64,000 nt of DNA from DASCOT01 sp965197275. GTDB lineage: Bacteria; Acidobacteriota; UBA890; WLXD01. The notes below the pieces were generated by a model. That model saw nothing but the letters and a program-made list of their open reading frames with translations. It did no database searches and was not told the DNA's origin. Each line of letters begins with the position of its first letter. The stretch's first letter is position 1. Position numbers and translations under genes: made by a program. Shown here piece by piece: positions 28,830-38,563 of this stretch. The stretch covers positions 434,001 through 498,000 of the forward strand of contig CBDAMQ010000033.1 of assembly GCA_965197275.1 (NCBI GenBank). Direction: 5' to 3'.

Positions 28830-29483
28830 TCAGACGCCCAGCGCTGGCTCCCTCGGGAGCGTCGCCGGGGCTCCGATGCGCCGACGAACGACGAACGCCG
28901 TCGCTCGCAAAAGAAGCGCTCCGATGAGCGAGGTGGTGACCAGCAGGTAAAGCCAGTTGTCCGCGACTAGGCCGCGGCGGAACGCGGAAAGCGTGTACAG
29001 CCAGTTCGTGCGGAAGAACACCCACCACAGCCCGTACATTCCGACCGTGTGGAGCAGGCGCCAGGTGGTCGGTGTCATGCGGCTGCTGAATCGCTCGAAC
29101 GAAGTCATCGCGAGAACCGCGATCACAGCGTATCCGACGTACCCTTCCACGCGGTCGAGCACCGACAGGCTGGTCCATGCAACGCCCACGTTCATGCTGA
29201 TCAACCAGGCCAAAGCCACCACGCTGAGCAGCATTCCGTAGGCGTAGCCGAGCCCGAGGTACTTGCGGCCGTCGAGCAGCCATTCCGCCGTGCGCCCGGG
29301 TCGAAGGGTTGCGAACGCCGCGGCGCAGAACGCCATGAGGAACGGAACCACGGGGGTGCGGAACGTCCAGCGCAACACCAGCCGCGCGTGTTCCTCGTCG
29401 CCGGTGCCGCCGGCGAGCCCGATCGCTACGATAACGGTCTGCGCCGCGACCAGCGCCCAGAACAGCGTCCATTTCTCAATCAT
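28830..29483 (-). CDS. Ferric-reductase-like transmembrane protein
   Basis: 217 residues with six or so hydrophobic segments. The pattern WTFRTPVVPFLMAFCAAAF, KYLGLGYAYGMLLSV, and TWRLLHTVGMYGLWWVFF follows the YedZ/ferric reductase-like membrane domain. Where most members have heme-ligand His residues (SHxxH-like) this protein reads AYGMLLSV; one His remains in LLHTVGMY. Heme binding is therefore doubtful. The start ATG 29483 overlaps the transposase stop by one base (TGATG), and an IS element ends 38 bases upstream, so expression may have been altered by the insertion. Confidence 0.65.
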   Translation of the reverse strand: MIEKWTLFWALVAAQTVIVAIGLAGGTGDEEHARLVLRWTFRTPVVPFLMAFCAAAFATLRPGRTAEWLLDGRKYLGLGYAYGMLLSVVALAWLISMNVGVAWTSLSVLDRVEGYVGYAVIAVLAMTSFERFSSRMTPTTWRLLHTVGMYGLWWVFFRTNWLYTLSAFRRGLVADNWLYLLVTTSLIGALLLRATAFVVRRRIGAPATLPREPALGV

Positions 29484-30469
29484 CAGAGGATTGCTCCTGG
29501 GGTCGGCCGACGCTGGCTAGTTGTGAGTTCTGAGTAGGTTGTCCACGGACTCACCTCGAGCCTGGACATAGGCGTCTGACTGCCGATGCCAGCATGGGGT
29601 CGGTGACGATTGTAACGATTCGTCCAGGGGACAAGTGCGCGAGCTCGGTGAGCCGAAGTCCGGTAGCAGGTGCCGTAGGCCCACTGCTCCTTGAGTGTGC
29701 GGATGAAGCGTTCGGCCTTGCCGTTGGTGCGCGGCGTATAGGGCTTCGTGTAGATGTGGCGGATGTTGAGCTGCTGGCACAGCAGATTGAAGCGCTTGGA
29801 GATGTAGCCGGGGCCGTTGTCGGTCATGACGCGTTGGATCGATACGCCGTGGGTTGCGAACATCTCCACGGCCCGGGCGAGAAAGGCCGTGCAGGTGTGC
29901 TGATCCTCAGCCGGTAGTACTTCCGTGTAGGCGGCCCGCGAGTGATCGTCCACGGCGACATGGGCATACTCCCAGCCAGCACCATAGATACGCTTGGAGC
30001 GGTCGCCATGGATGCGGTGGCCAGGCTTGGTGATCCGCGCCAGCTTCTTGGTATCCAGGTGTAGCAGCTCGCCAGGTCGTTTGCGTTCGTAACGCCGCAC
30101 CGGCACCTTGGGCTCCAGGTCTTGGAGCCGACCCATTCCCGAACGACGCAGCCAGTCCGATACCGTGGAGCGTGGCACACACACTCGCTGGCTGATCTGC
30201 CAGGCCGTCAACTTGTGGCGACGCAGCCGCTGGATCCTGCGCACCGTCCGGGGAGTCGTTTGATGCGGACACCGGTGCGGTCGGCTGCTCCGATCAACCA
30301 GTCCCGACTCGCCTTCTTGCCGGTATCGACGCAGCCATTTGAACACCGTCCGCTCCGACACGCTCAGGGCTGCCGCCGTATCCTTCACAGGCTTCGCCTG
30401 CTCCAGGACACGGCGTACCATCTCGCGGCGTAGGTATGGCGTCGTGCGGGCGTTACCATGCAACTGCAT
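29483..30469 (-). CDS. IS481-family transposase
   Basis: Start ATG 30469 with AGGAG upstream; 328 residues. An N-terminal helix-turn-helix pair (VKDTAAALSVSERTVFKWLRR, then TAWQISQRVCVPRSTVSDWLRR) precedes an rve-type DDE domain: Asp in LLHLDTKKLA, Asp in VMTDNGPGY, Glu in GKAERFIRTLKE. The C-terminus runs through the left inverted repeat and target duplication into host DNA, adding 13 foreign residues, and stops in TGATG at the start of the next gene. The enzyme looks intact. Confidence 0.93.
   Translation of the reverse strand: MQLHGNARTTPYLRREMVRRVLEQAKPVKDTAAALSVSERTVFKWLRRYRQEGESGLVDRSSRPHRCPHQTTPRTVRRIQRLRRHKLTAWQISQRVCVPRSTVSDWLRRSGMGRLQDLEPKVPVRRYERKRPGELLHLDTKKLARITKPGHRIHGDRSKRIYGAGWEYAHVAVDDHSRAAYTEVLPAEDQHTCTAFLARAVEMFATHGVSIQRVMTDNGPGYISKRFNLLCQQLNIRHIYTKPYTPRTNGKAERFIRTLKEQWAYGTCYRTSAHRARALVPWTNRYNRHRPHAGIGSQTPMSRLEVSPWTTYSELTTSQRRPTPGAIL
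29516..29521. repeat. Target site duplication, left
   Basis: GCTAGT directly outside the left inverted repeat, matching 30559-30564. It fits NCTAGN, the preferred 6-bp target of IS481. Confidence 0.85.
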
Positions 30470-30558
30470 CGGGCGCTCCTTCTGAGCTTTGGTGTCTTTG
30501 ACAACCCCATTGATCTCAGAAGTGAGCCCCGATATGAACAACGTCCTCGGAATGCACA
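29522..30558 (-). mobile_element. Complete IS481-family insertion sequence, 1037 bp
   Basis: Both ends are visible. The left repeat 29522-29545 begins TGTGAGTTC and the right repeat 30535-30558, read on the minus strand, begins TGTGCATTC; 17 of 24 positions match. A perfect 6-bp duplication GCTAGT flanks it. Length is typical of IS481. A single transposase on the minus strand fills the element. The intact duplication indicates a simple insertion that has not since recombined. Confidence 0.92.
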
Positions 30559-30564
30559 GCTAGT
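30559..30564. repeat. Target site duplication, right
   Basis: GCTAGT, identical to the left copy at 29516-29521. Confidence 0.85.
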
Positions 30565-30860
30565 CGATGCGGTCCATCAGCTCGTTTTATACCCCAAGAA
30601 GGGGTTGCCGAGCGATGAAGTGTTGCAAGAACGCTGCGATGGAGTTGGTCCACCTAAGTTCGGGCTTCCGCTGACCAGGCAACACCGACATCCACCACGC
30701 CGGCCACGTGCAGTTCGCCGCGGTAGTCGATGTTGAGGGGGAGACGGATAGGGATAGGCTCGAGCGGGTCGTACCAGGCAAAACGGCGAGGAGTAGTGTC
30801 CTAGTAACGCCTGAAACACTAGAATCCGGTAGGCGGGTGGGCCCTCACGATCGGCGCGGC
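30565..30860. other. Region upstream of gltB
   Basis: About 296 bases with no gene I recognise. It holds an inverted repeat TAGTGT (30795-30800) / ACACTA (30817-30822), 16 bases apart, about 40 bases before the gltB ATG, a candidate operator or promoter feature. Confidence 0.4.
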
Positions 30861-33800
30861 ATGTCTCTTGGCGCAACAGCACCGCTCTACGACCCCCAAT
30901 TCGAGCATGATGGGTGCGGTGTCGGCTTTGTAGCTGACATCGCCGCCAACAGAACGCACGAGATCGTCGAGCGCTCGATCGAGGCGGTCTGTGGCGTTGT
31001 TCACCGTGGCGCCTTCGATGCGGATGCCAAGACCGGTGACGGCTCCGGGCTGATGCTTCAGGTCCCGAGCACGCTCTTTCGTCAGGAGTACGAACGTCTA
31101 ACGCGTTTGCGAGCGACGACCGGCCCCATCGGTGTGGGGATGTTGTTCTTGCCGCCGCGTAGCGAGTCCGCGCATCCCGTCTTCAAGAATCTCGTGGAGG
31201 AGGTGTTCTTGAAGCGTGGCATGACCCGCTTCGTCTGGCGCCACGTACCGACCGACGACAGTGTGCTGGGTGAGAAGGGGCTCGCCACCAAGCCAGCGAT
31301 CCAGCAGCTTCTGGTGGTCTTCCCAGACGAAACGCCGCCGCTCGAGGCCGATCGAAAGCTCTACGCTGCACGTCGCGAGATCGAGGCTCGCGCCGCTCAA
31401 ACGGTGGATACCGGGCTCTACGTCGTCTCGTTTTCCTGTCGGACAATCGTCTACAAGGGGCTCCTGACGGGGTCTTCACTGGCGGATTTCTTTCCAGACC
31501 TGCGCAACCCGGAGTTCAAGTCAGCCTTCGGGATTTTCCACCAGCGCTACAGCACCAACACCTTTCCGACCTGGCCTCTGGCGCAGCCATTTCGGATGTT
31601 GGCCCACAACGGCGAGCTCAATACGATCCAGGGCAACAAGAACTGGACCCGGGCCCGTGAAGGGCGCATGGCCTCCGACGTATGGGGCGACGACATCGAC
31701 TACATCCGGCCGGTGATCCCGGATGGGGCGAGGGATTCCGCAAACCTCGACAACGTTCTGGAGCTGTTGACGCTCTCGGGGCGATCGGCGCCTCATGCAA
31801 TGGTGATGCTGATCCGGGAAGCGTGGAAGGCTCATTCCGTGTTCAACGAGGACGTACGTGCGTTCTTCGAGTATCACGCGTGCTTGAACGAGCCGTGGGA
31901 TGGACCGGCGGCTGCGGTCTTCGGCGATGGCGATGTGGTGGGTGCAATCCTCGACCGCAACGGCCTGCGGCCAGCTCGTTACAAGATCACACGCGACGGG
32001 CTCATCGTCTTGGGTTCCGAAGTTGGCTTGTTGAACCTCGACGACTCTGAAGTCGTCGAAAAGGGGCGACTCGGACCGGGCAACATTATTGCTGTCGATC
32101 TGGTGAACGGACGGCTCGTCAGGGGCAAGCAGATCAAGCGAAAGCTAGCGGCACGCCGCCCCTACCGGAGCTGGGTGGCGGAGAATCTGACACGACTGTC
32201 CGTGCAGCCGATTGCAGTCCACACAACACCGGTGGATCGAGAGGCTGCTGACACCGTCCGGCAGCAGATCTGTTTCGGCTACAGCGCCGAGGAGTTCAAG
32301 CTGGTTCTCGAGCCCATGGCGCTCGAAGGCAAGGAGCCGGTCGGTTCGATGGGCGATGACACTCCACTGGCGGCGTTGTCGGGCAAGCCCAGATTGTTGA
32401 GCTCCTATTTCGCGCAGCGTTTTGCTCAGGTAACCAATCCGCCTATCGATTCGATTCGCGAACGCGCGGCGATGAATCTCTCGAGCAACCTCGGACGGCG
32501 GCGGAACTGGCTCACCGAGACGCCCGAGCACGCGAGCCAAGTACGGTTGCCCAGCCCGATCATCTCCGATGCCGACCTCGAGGTGATGCGAGATCGCTTC
32601 ACACCGGAGAAGGTCAGGGTGATCTCGCTGCTGTGCGACGCGACCGGAGGCGTGTCGGCGATGCGCGAACACCTCGATGCCGTCTCCTTCGCTGCCGAGG
32701 AGGCCACCATAGACGGTTGCGAGTTGCTCGTGCTGAGCGATCGAGGGGTCAGCGCCGGGAGCGTCCCTCTGCCGATCCTGCTTGCTGTTGGAGCGGTCAA
32801 CAACCACCTTCTGCGCGTCGGTATGCGCCTTCAATGCGGCATTGTGGCGGAGTCAGGCGAGCCTCGTGACGTCCATCAGTTCGCCACCCTCATCGGGTAC
32901 GGGGCCGGAGCGATCAACCCGTACCTCGCCTACCGCTCGATCCTCGAGAACTTTGCGGACGACGATACGTCTGCACACCAACCGGCGGAGCTACTCGGCC
33001 GGTACCGGGAAGCGCTCAACAGCGGACTGCTCAAGATTCTCTCGAAGATGGGCATCTCGATCCTCTCGAGCTACCGTGGCGCCCAGATCTTCGAAGCCGT
33101 AGGCATCAACCGCGGTGTTATCGCCCGCTGTTTCTCCGGGACACCGTCGCGCATCAGCGGCGTCGGCCTCAAAGAGATTCTCACCGATGCGTTTGTCCGG
33201 CATCGGCACGCTTTTGGCGGCGACGCGCTCGGCGCTCCCCCCGACGCCGGCTTCTATCGGTTCAAGAGAAAGGGCGAGACACATGCCTGGATGCCCCCGA
33301 TGCACCGGGCGATGGTCAAGCTCCGTCGGGAACCCGATTCGGCGACGCACTATCGGGAGTTCGCACAGGCCGCCAACGACCATGCGCCGATCGCTATCCG
33401 GGACCTGCTGCGCTTCAAGCGCACCCAAGAATCTCTGCCAATCGATGAGGTCGAGTCCGTCGAGTCGATCCGGGCGCGCTTCACGACCGCCGGGATGTCG
33501 CTGGGTGCCCTCTCCTCCGAAGCCCACGAAGCCCTGGCGATCGCGATGAACCGTATCGGGGGGGGGGAGAAGCAACACCGGAGAGGGCGGTGAGGACCCG
33601 GAGCGCTTCTACCCACTGCCCAACGGCGACAGCAAGAACAGCGCCATCAAGCAGGTGGCTTCGGGGCGCTTCGGCGTTACCGCCGAGTACCTGGTGCACG
33701 CCAGCGAGATCGAGATCAAGATGGCACAGGGATCCAAGCCAGGCGAGGGCGGCCAGCTCCCTGGCCATAAGGTGGATGGCTTGATCGCGCGGCTGCGACA

Positions 33801-35367
33801 CTCGATGCCCGGAGTAACGCTGATCTCGCCACCACCACACCATGACATCTACAGCATCGAGGATCTGTCTCAGCTTGTTCACGATCTCAAACAGGTGAAT
33901 CCGGAAGCGCGGATATGCGTGAAGCTGGTGGCCCAGGCGGGCGTCGGCACGGTCGCCGCGGGTGTTGCCAAGGCGTTGGCGGACGTCATCCTCATAAGCG
34001 GTCACGATGGCGGCACCGGCGCCTCGCCGCTGGCCTCGATCAAAAACGCAGGCGGGCCCTGGGAGCTCGGTTTGGCCGAGGCGCAACAAGTGTTGATGCT
34101 CAACGATCTTCGCGAGCGGGTGACGCTCCGCACGGACGGCGGCCTCAAGACCGGTCGTGACATCGTTGTCGCCGCGATGCTGGGTGCGGAGGAGTTCAAT
34201 TTCGGGACCGCGGCCCTTGTTGCTCTCGGTTGTGTGTATGTCCGCCAGTGCCATCTCAATACCTGCCCGGTGGGCATCGCGACCCAGGATCCCGAGTTGC
34301 GCAAGAAGTTCCGCGGCCGCCCCGAGGCGCTCGTCGGGTATCTCACGCAGATTGCTCACGACGCTCGTGAGATTCTGGCGCGACTCGGTGTTCGCTCCCT
34401 CGATGACATCGTCGGCCGCGCCGACCTTCTGGAGCAGATAGGCGTCGACGGATACCCGGCAACAAGTCTGGTGGACCTGTGGCGGTTGACACCGCCTCCA
34501 CCCGACGGGGTGGCTCGTCGGCGGCTCTGGGAACGCAACTACCGGCTGGAGGCCCCGCTGAACGAACGCTTGGTGCGTCACGGTCGCGGTGCGATCGGGG
34601 GCGGCACACCCGTGAAGCTGCAATACAAGATTTGCAATGCCGACCGCACGGTAGGGGCTACGCTGGCAGGAGAGATCGCCCGCCGATACGGTGAGCAAGG
34701 ACTGCCATCAGGGACCATCGAGGTCTTGTGCGAGGGCAGCGCCGGCCAGAGCTTCGCGGCCTGGTGCGTCAACGGCATGCGTATGATTCTCCGGGGTGAA
34801 GCCAACGACTATGTGTGCAAGGGAATGAGCGGGGGAGAGGTCGTGCTCAGACCACCGGCGCGGACCGAGCCGAGACCCGCGGAGGACGTCATCATGGGCA
34901 ACGCCGTCATGTATGGCGCCACCGGTGGGCTTCTGTTCGCCCGTGGAACCGCTGGCGAGCGCTTCGCCGTTCGCAACAGCGGCGGGCGCGCGGTTGTGGA
35001 AGGTGTGGGCGACCACGGGTGCGAGTACATGACCAACGGAGTCATCGTGGTCCTCGGTCGTACCGGTCGCAATTTTGCTGCCGGGATGACCGGTGGGCTG
35101 GTCTATGTCCTCGACGAGCACGAGAAATTCTCCGGTCGCTGCAACTCCTCCACCGTGACCCGCGGGCGCATCGACTCATCCACGGACCTCGAAATCTTGC
35201 GGGGGCTGATCGAACGCCACACCGAGCTGACCGCCAGCTCGATCGATAAGCGCATACTCGATTCTTGGGAGGTCTCGAGTCGCCAGTTCTGGCGGGTCGC
35301 GCCGGCCAGCGGCGATACCGGAGCTCAGGAGCGGGAATCTGTGCAATCTGCGGCTTCCGTCGCCTAA
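30861..35367 (+). CDS. gltB: Glutamate synthase large subunit, frameshifted at a 10-G run
   Basis: GltB transfers glutamine amide nitrogen to 2-oxoglutarate. The start ATG 30861 places the class II amidotransferase nucleophile Cys in DGCGVGFVAD. The first frame covers the amidotransferase, central and most of the FMN domain, then runs into a stop at 33593 because of the G10 run 33558-33567. One frame over the protein continues as SNTGEGGEDPERF through the FMN/Fe-S part (CVYVRQCHLNTCPVGIAT, cluster Cys residues) and the C-terminal glutamate-synthase helix domain (GMSGGEVVLRPP) to 35367. About 1500 residues if corrected, normal for GltB. No gltD lies in the window. The indel is probably in the homopolymer. 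Confidence 0.93.
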
Positions 35368-35491
35368 TACTCTCGGTTCTCGTTTGACTATGAAGTCTTC
35401 ACGGAAGCGAATAGACGACTACGTCGACCCTGATTGCAACGAACTAAAGCCCGCTCGATGATTTTGCAGTGTTAGAGAATGTAACTTTCGT

Positions 35492-35522
35492 TCTGAAAGG
35501 CGGCGTCACTTGACCTTTCAGA
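35492..35522. repeat. 9-bp inverted repeat upstream of the amber-interrupted gene
   Basis: TCTGAAAGG (35492-35500) and CCTTTCAGA (35514-35522) are perfect inverted copies with a 13-base loop containing TTGACC. There is no T-tract, so a gltB terminator is less likely than an operator or promoter feature of the gene at 35636. Confidence 0.4.
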
Positions 35523-35635
35523 GTAGAACGGTCGCTCACATGTCATTGGGAATCGTACAAAGTTCCGGAAAAGTAGGTGAGGATCGGTCTCGGCCCATCC
35601 GAGGTAATCGAACTGAATAACAGGAAGATCGCCTT

Positions 35636-37264
35636 ATGCTTCGATCAATCGTTCTGTGTTCGCTATCGCTCGTCCTTATGTCGTGCGACGGACAGTCCGT
35701 GTCCTACGAGGGAAAATTCGTAGCGCTCGATTCGGATTGGCTGGTGACGACAGACGAAGCTTCTTCCTGGGCGTCAGTCAAGAACGACAACCTCCCGACC
35801 ATGACCGGAAGTCCCGAGTGGCTCAATTACATGGCCTTCCTGGAGAAGAAGCTCTCGGAATACGGTGTCGTCGATACCTGGAAGAACAGCTGGGAATTCG
35901 AGCGCTGGGATACCTCGGACGACTCCAGCGCCTGGTCACTCCATTCGGATGGCACGCCGGTTCAGGTGGCGCACTATGGCGCCTATTCAGGATCGACTGG
36001 CCCGGATGGCATTACGGCCGAGATGATCTACTACGATCACGACACCCCGCCGGAGTCGATCGAGGGCAAGATCGTCGTCATTCCCACGCGCCCGCATCCG
36101 GGCGAACCGTATCCCTAGGACTATCTGATCAACTTCACCTATAACGACTACGAGTACGCGACCGACGCCGACACCCTGCCGCCGCCATTTACGAAGGTTG
36201 ATCCCGCCGAGAGTTTCACCTTCGACATCTCGTGGCAGCTGATCCAACTGCTCGACAGAATTCCGAAAGACGGTAACGCCGCTGGTGCCGTCATCGTCTA
36301 TGACATGGCCTACGAACGCACCAGGGGTCTGTACACGTTTATTGTGCCGTCACTCTATGACGCGCCGACTCTGAAACTATCCCGCGAAGATGGCGCCAAG
36401 GTCATTGAGGATGCGAAGGCCGGCAAGTCAGCAACGCTCAGGCTTGAAGCCAGCGTGCAGCCTGCCGAGGCCTACCAGCTGATCGCTTATCTGCCGGGCA
36501 AAGACTACGGCACGCCGGTTGATGAGCAGATTGTGCTGACCAACCATACAGACGGCCCCTCAATTACGCAGGACAACGGCGCGCTCGGCCTGCTCGCGAT
36601 CGTCAAATATTTTTCGCACATTCCACAGGAGGATCGGCCACGGACGCTGGTCGTGTTCCTCGATTGTCGACACTACATTCCCGGCATGGAGGCGGGGCAC
36701 ACTGAACCGTCCTGGTTGAACCGTTACCCGGAAGCGCGCGAGAAGATCGTGGGCGTCATCCAGGCCGAGCACATGGGCGAGATGGACTATCGCGAAGTTG
36801 ACGGCGTCGTCCAACCAACAGGGTATGCGGAACAATCCTATCTCTGGTCACGCAATAACCCGATCCTGATCAATGCCGCGATCACTGCCGTCAAGAAGTA
36901 TGGTTGGTCACGCGCCATAGTGTCCGTGCCCGAGCGACCCGGCATCAATGGCGGTCTCCAGCAAGTGTGGTGGGGCGTCGGCGTCATCGCGCTACCTGAC
37001 ACAGGCTACTACAGCTGCGAAGTCTGGGCGTGCCTCGACGTACCGGGATATGGGCTCGGCGGATTCATCGGTCACTACTGGTCTACCGCGGCCGGCATTG
37101 AACGCTGGAACAAGGAGCTCTTCACGGCCCAGGCGGCAACCATGACGGAACTGACCGGGGTACTGATGACGGCCGATCTTGCCGAGATCGAACCCAGAAA
37201 CGACGGCGAGTCGTTCCTGTATACGCACCGTCGCGACCAATTCCGCACCGGGGATGAACAGTAA
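35636..37264 (+). pseudogene. Exported M28-like peptidase interrupted by an in-frame amber codon
   Basis: A lipoprotein signal (LCSLSLVLMSC) starts a frame that stops at TAG 36116-36118, after EGKIVVIPTRPHPGEPYP. The same frame continues without another stop to 37264: DYLINFTYNDYEYATD, then an M28-like core with TNHTDG, TQDNGALGLL, VFLDCRHY and QAEHMG. The two parts together make 542 codons and read as one protein, so the stop is a nonsense mutation, a sequencing error or a readthrough site. The Glu pair expected in M28 enzymes is replaced by DCRHYIPGME, so activity is unsure. GC content looks lower than that of the neighbours. Confidence 0.75.
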
Positions 37265-37292
37265 CGGCAGAAATGCTGCGGCCTACCGCGGC

Positions 37293-38559
37293 TCAGGATG
37301 CGCGGAAGACGCCGAGAGGCTGATAGTCGCCCTTGAGGATGGCCCCGGTATCGCCGTATCCCATCCACTCGTCGATCACGGTAGCGTAGACGCGCCGAAA
37401 GTCGGTGGTCATCTCGAGATTACCGTCGTCGAGCTCGGTGAGACTCGGTGTTTCGCCATAGAAGCCGCCCTCGAGCTTCTTTCCGACCACGAACATCGGT
37501 CCGGCGGTACCGTGATCGGTGCCGAGGCTGGCGTTCTCCTCGACTCGCCGGCCGAACTCCGAGAACAGGAACCACCGCGACATCGTCGGCGCGTCCGAGG
37601 CGCTCCACATCCTCCATGAAGCCACGTACCGCGTCGGACATATACATGAGCAGTCGGGCGTGGAGGTCGGCCTGGTGGACGTGGGTGTCGAAGGAGTTGC
37701 CGCTGAAGCTGACGTAGTAAACGCGCGTCGGCATGTCGGCGGCGATGAGAGCCGCCACCTTGCGCAGATCGGCGCCGCCGATACCGTAATCGACAGGTGT
37801 GCGATAACCGGACCAGGCTTGACGCACGAAAGCCGAACTCTCAGTGGCGTTCTCCGCTGTACCACGTAGAAAGTCGAGCTCGCTGTTGCTGGTGGCGTGA
37901 GCACCCGAGAGTCGAGCAAGCGCTGCGATCTCGTCTTCCTCTCCCTGGCGCTGAAAGCGGCCGGGATCGTTGAAGACCAGCGGCGAGTTCACCTGTCCAC
38001 GCACGGCCAGTGATTGCGAGTTGGCAATGTTGACGATCAGGTTGCGCTTGCCGTCGGGGGTATGGGCATCGGCGAAGCGGCCCACCCAGCCGAGCTTCTC
38101 GCCGCCGTTGGGGACGCCGGTATGCCAGAAGCCCATCGAGGTGAAGTGCGACAGGCTGGGGTTGGGATAGCCGCAACCTTCGACGACGGCCAGCATGCCG
38201 TCTTTGTAGAGCCGTTCGAAACCGACCAGGGACGGGTGGAGTCCCACGCCATCGGCGATCGGCAGGAGGTCGTTGCTCGGGATTCCGAGATGCGGACGCG
38301 CTCGGTAGTAAGCGTCGTCGCCGAACGGCACCACGGTGTTGAGACCGTCGTTGCCGCCGGAGAGCTCGACGACGACGAGGATTCGATCCGGGTGCTTCTC
38401 GGCGGTTCCACCGAGCGCCTGCGCCGCCAGAGCCGCCGAGGTGCGGTCAAGAACCATCGGTAATCCGGCGGTCACTCCCAGGCCGTAGAGGCCACGCCGC
38501 AGGAAGTCGCGCCGTGAGTGTGAGCAACCCTTGTGTGCTCCGATCCGTGGTCGTCTCAT
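37293..38559 (-). CDS. DUF1501 secreted protein, frameshifted
   Basis: Tat-type leader (SRRDFLRRGLYGLG) and the DUF1501 core: VVELSGGNDGLNTVVP, SLSHFTSMGFWHTG, then FSEFGRRVEENAS and GTDHGTAGPMF. The first frame runs to 37420; after one extra base at the C pair corresponding to 37568-37569 the true continuation is in another frame, to the stop at 37293 (QPLGVFRAS). DUF1501 proteins are exported, sulfatase-like in fold, and nearly always paired with DUF1800, which here lies 4 bases upstream in the same operon. Confidence 0.85.
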
Positions 38560-38563
38560 GACG

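Noticed and set aside
35557..35567. ACAAAGTTCCG match to the promoter element
   Set aside because: Only one half-site is present; a 9-10-base match is expected by chance in 64 kb.
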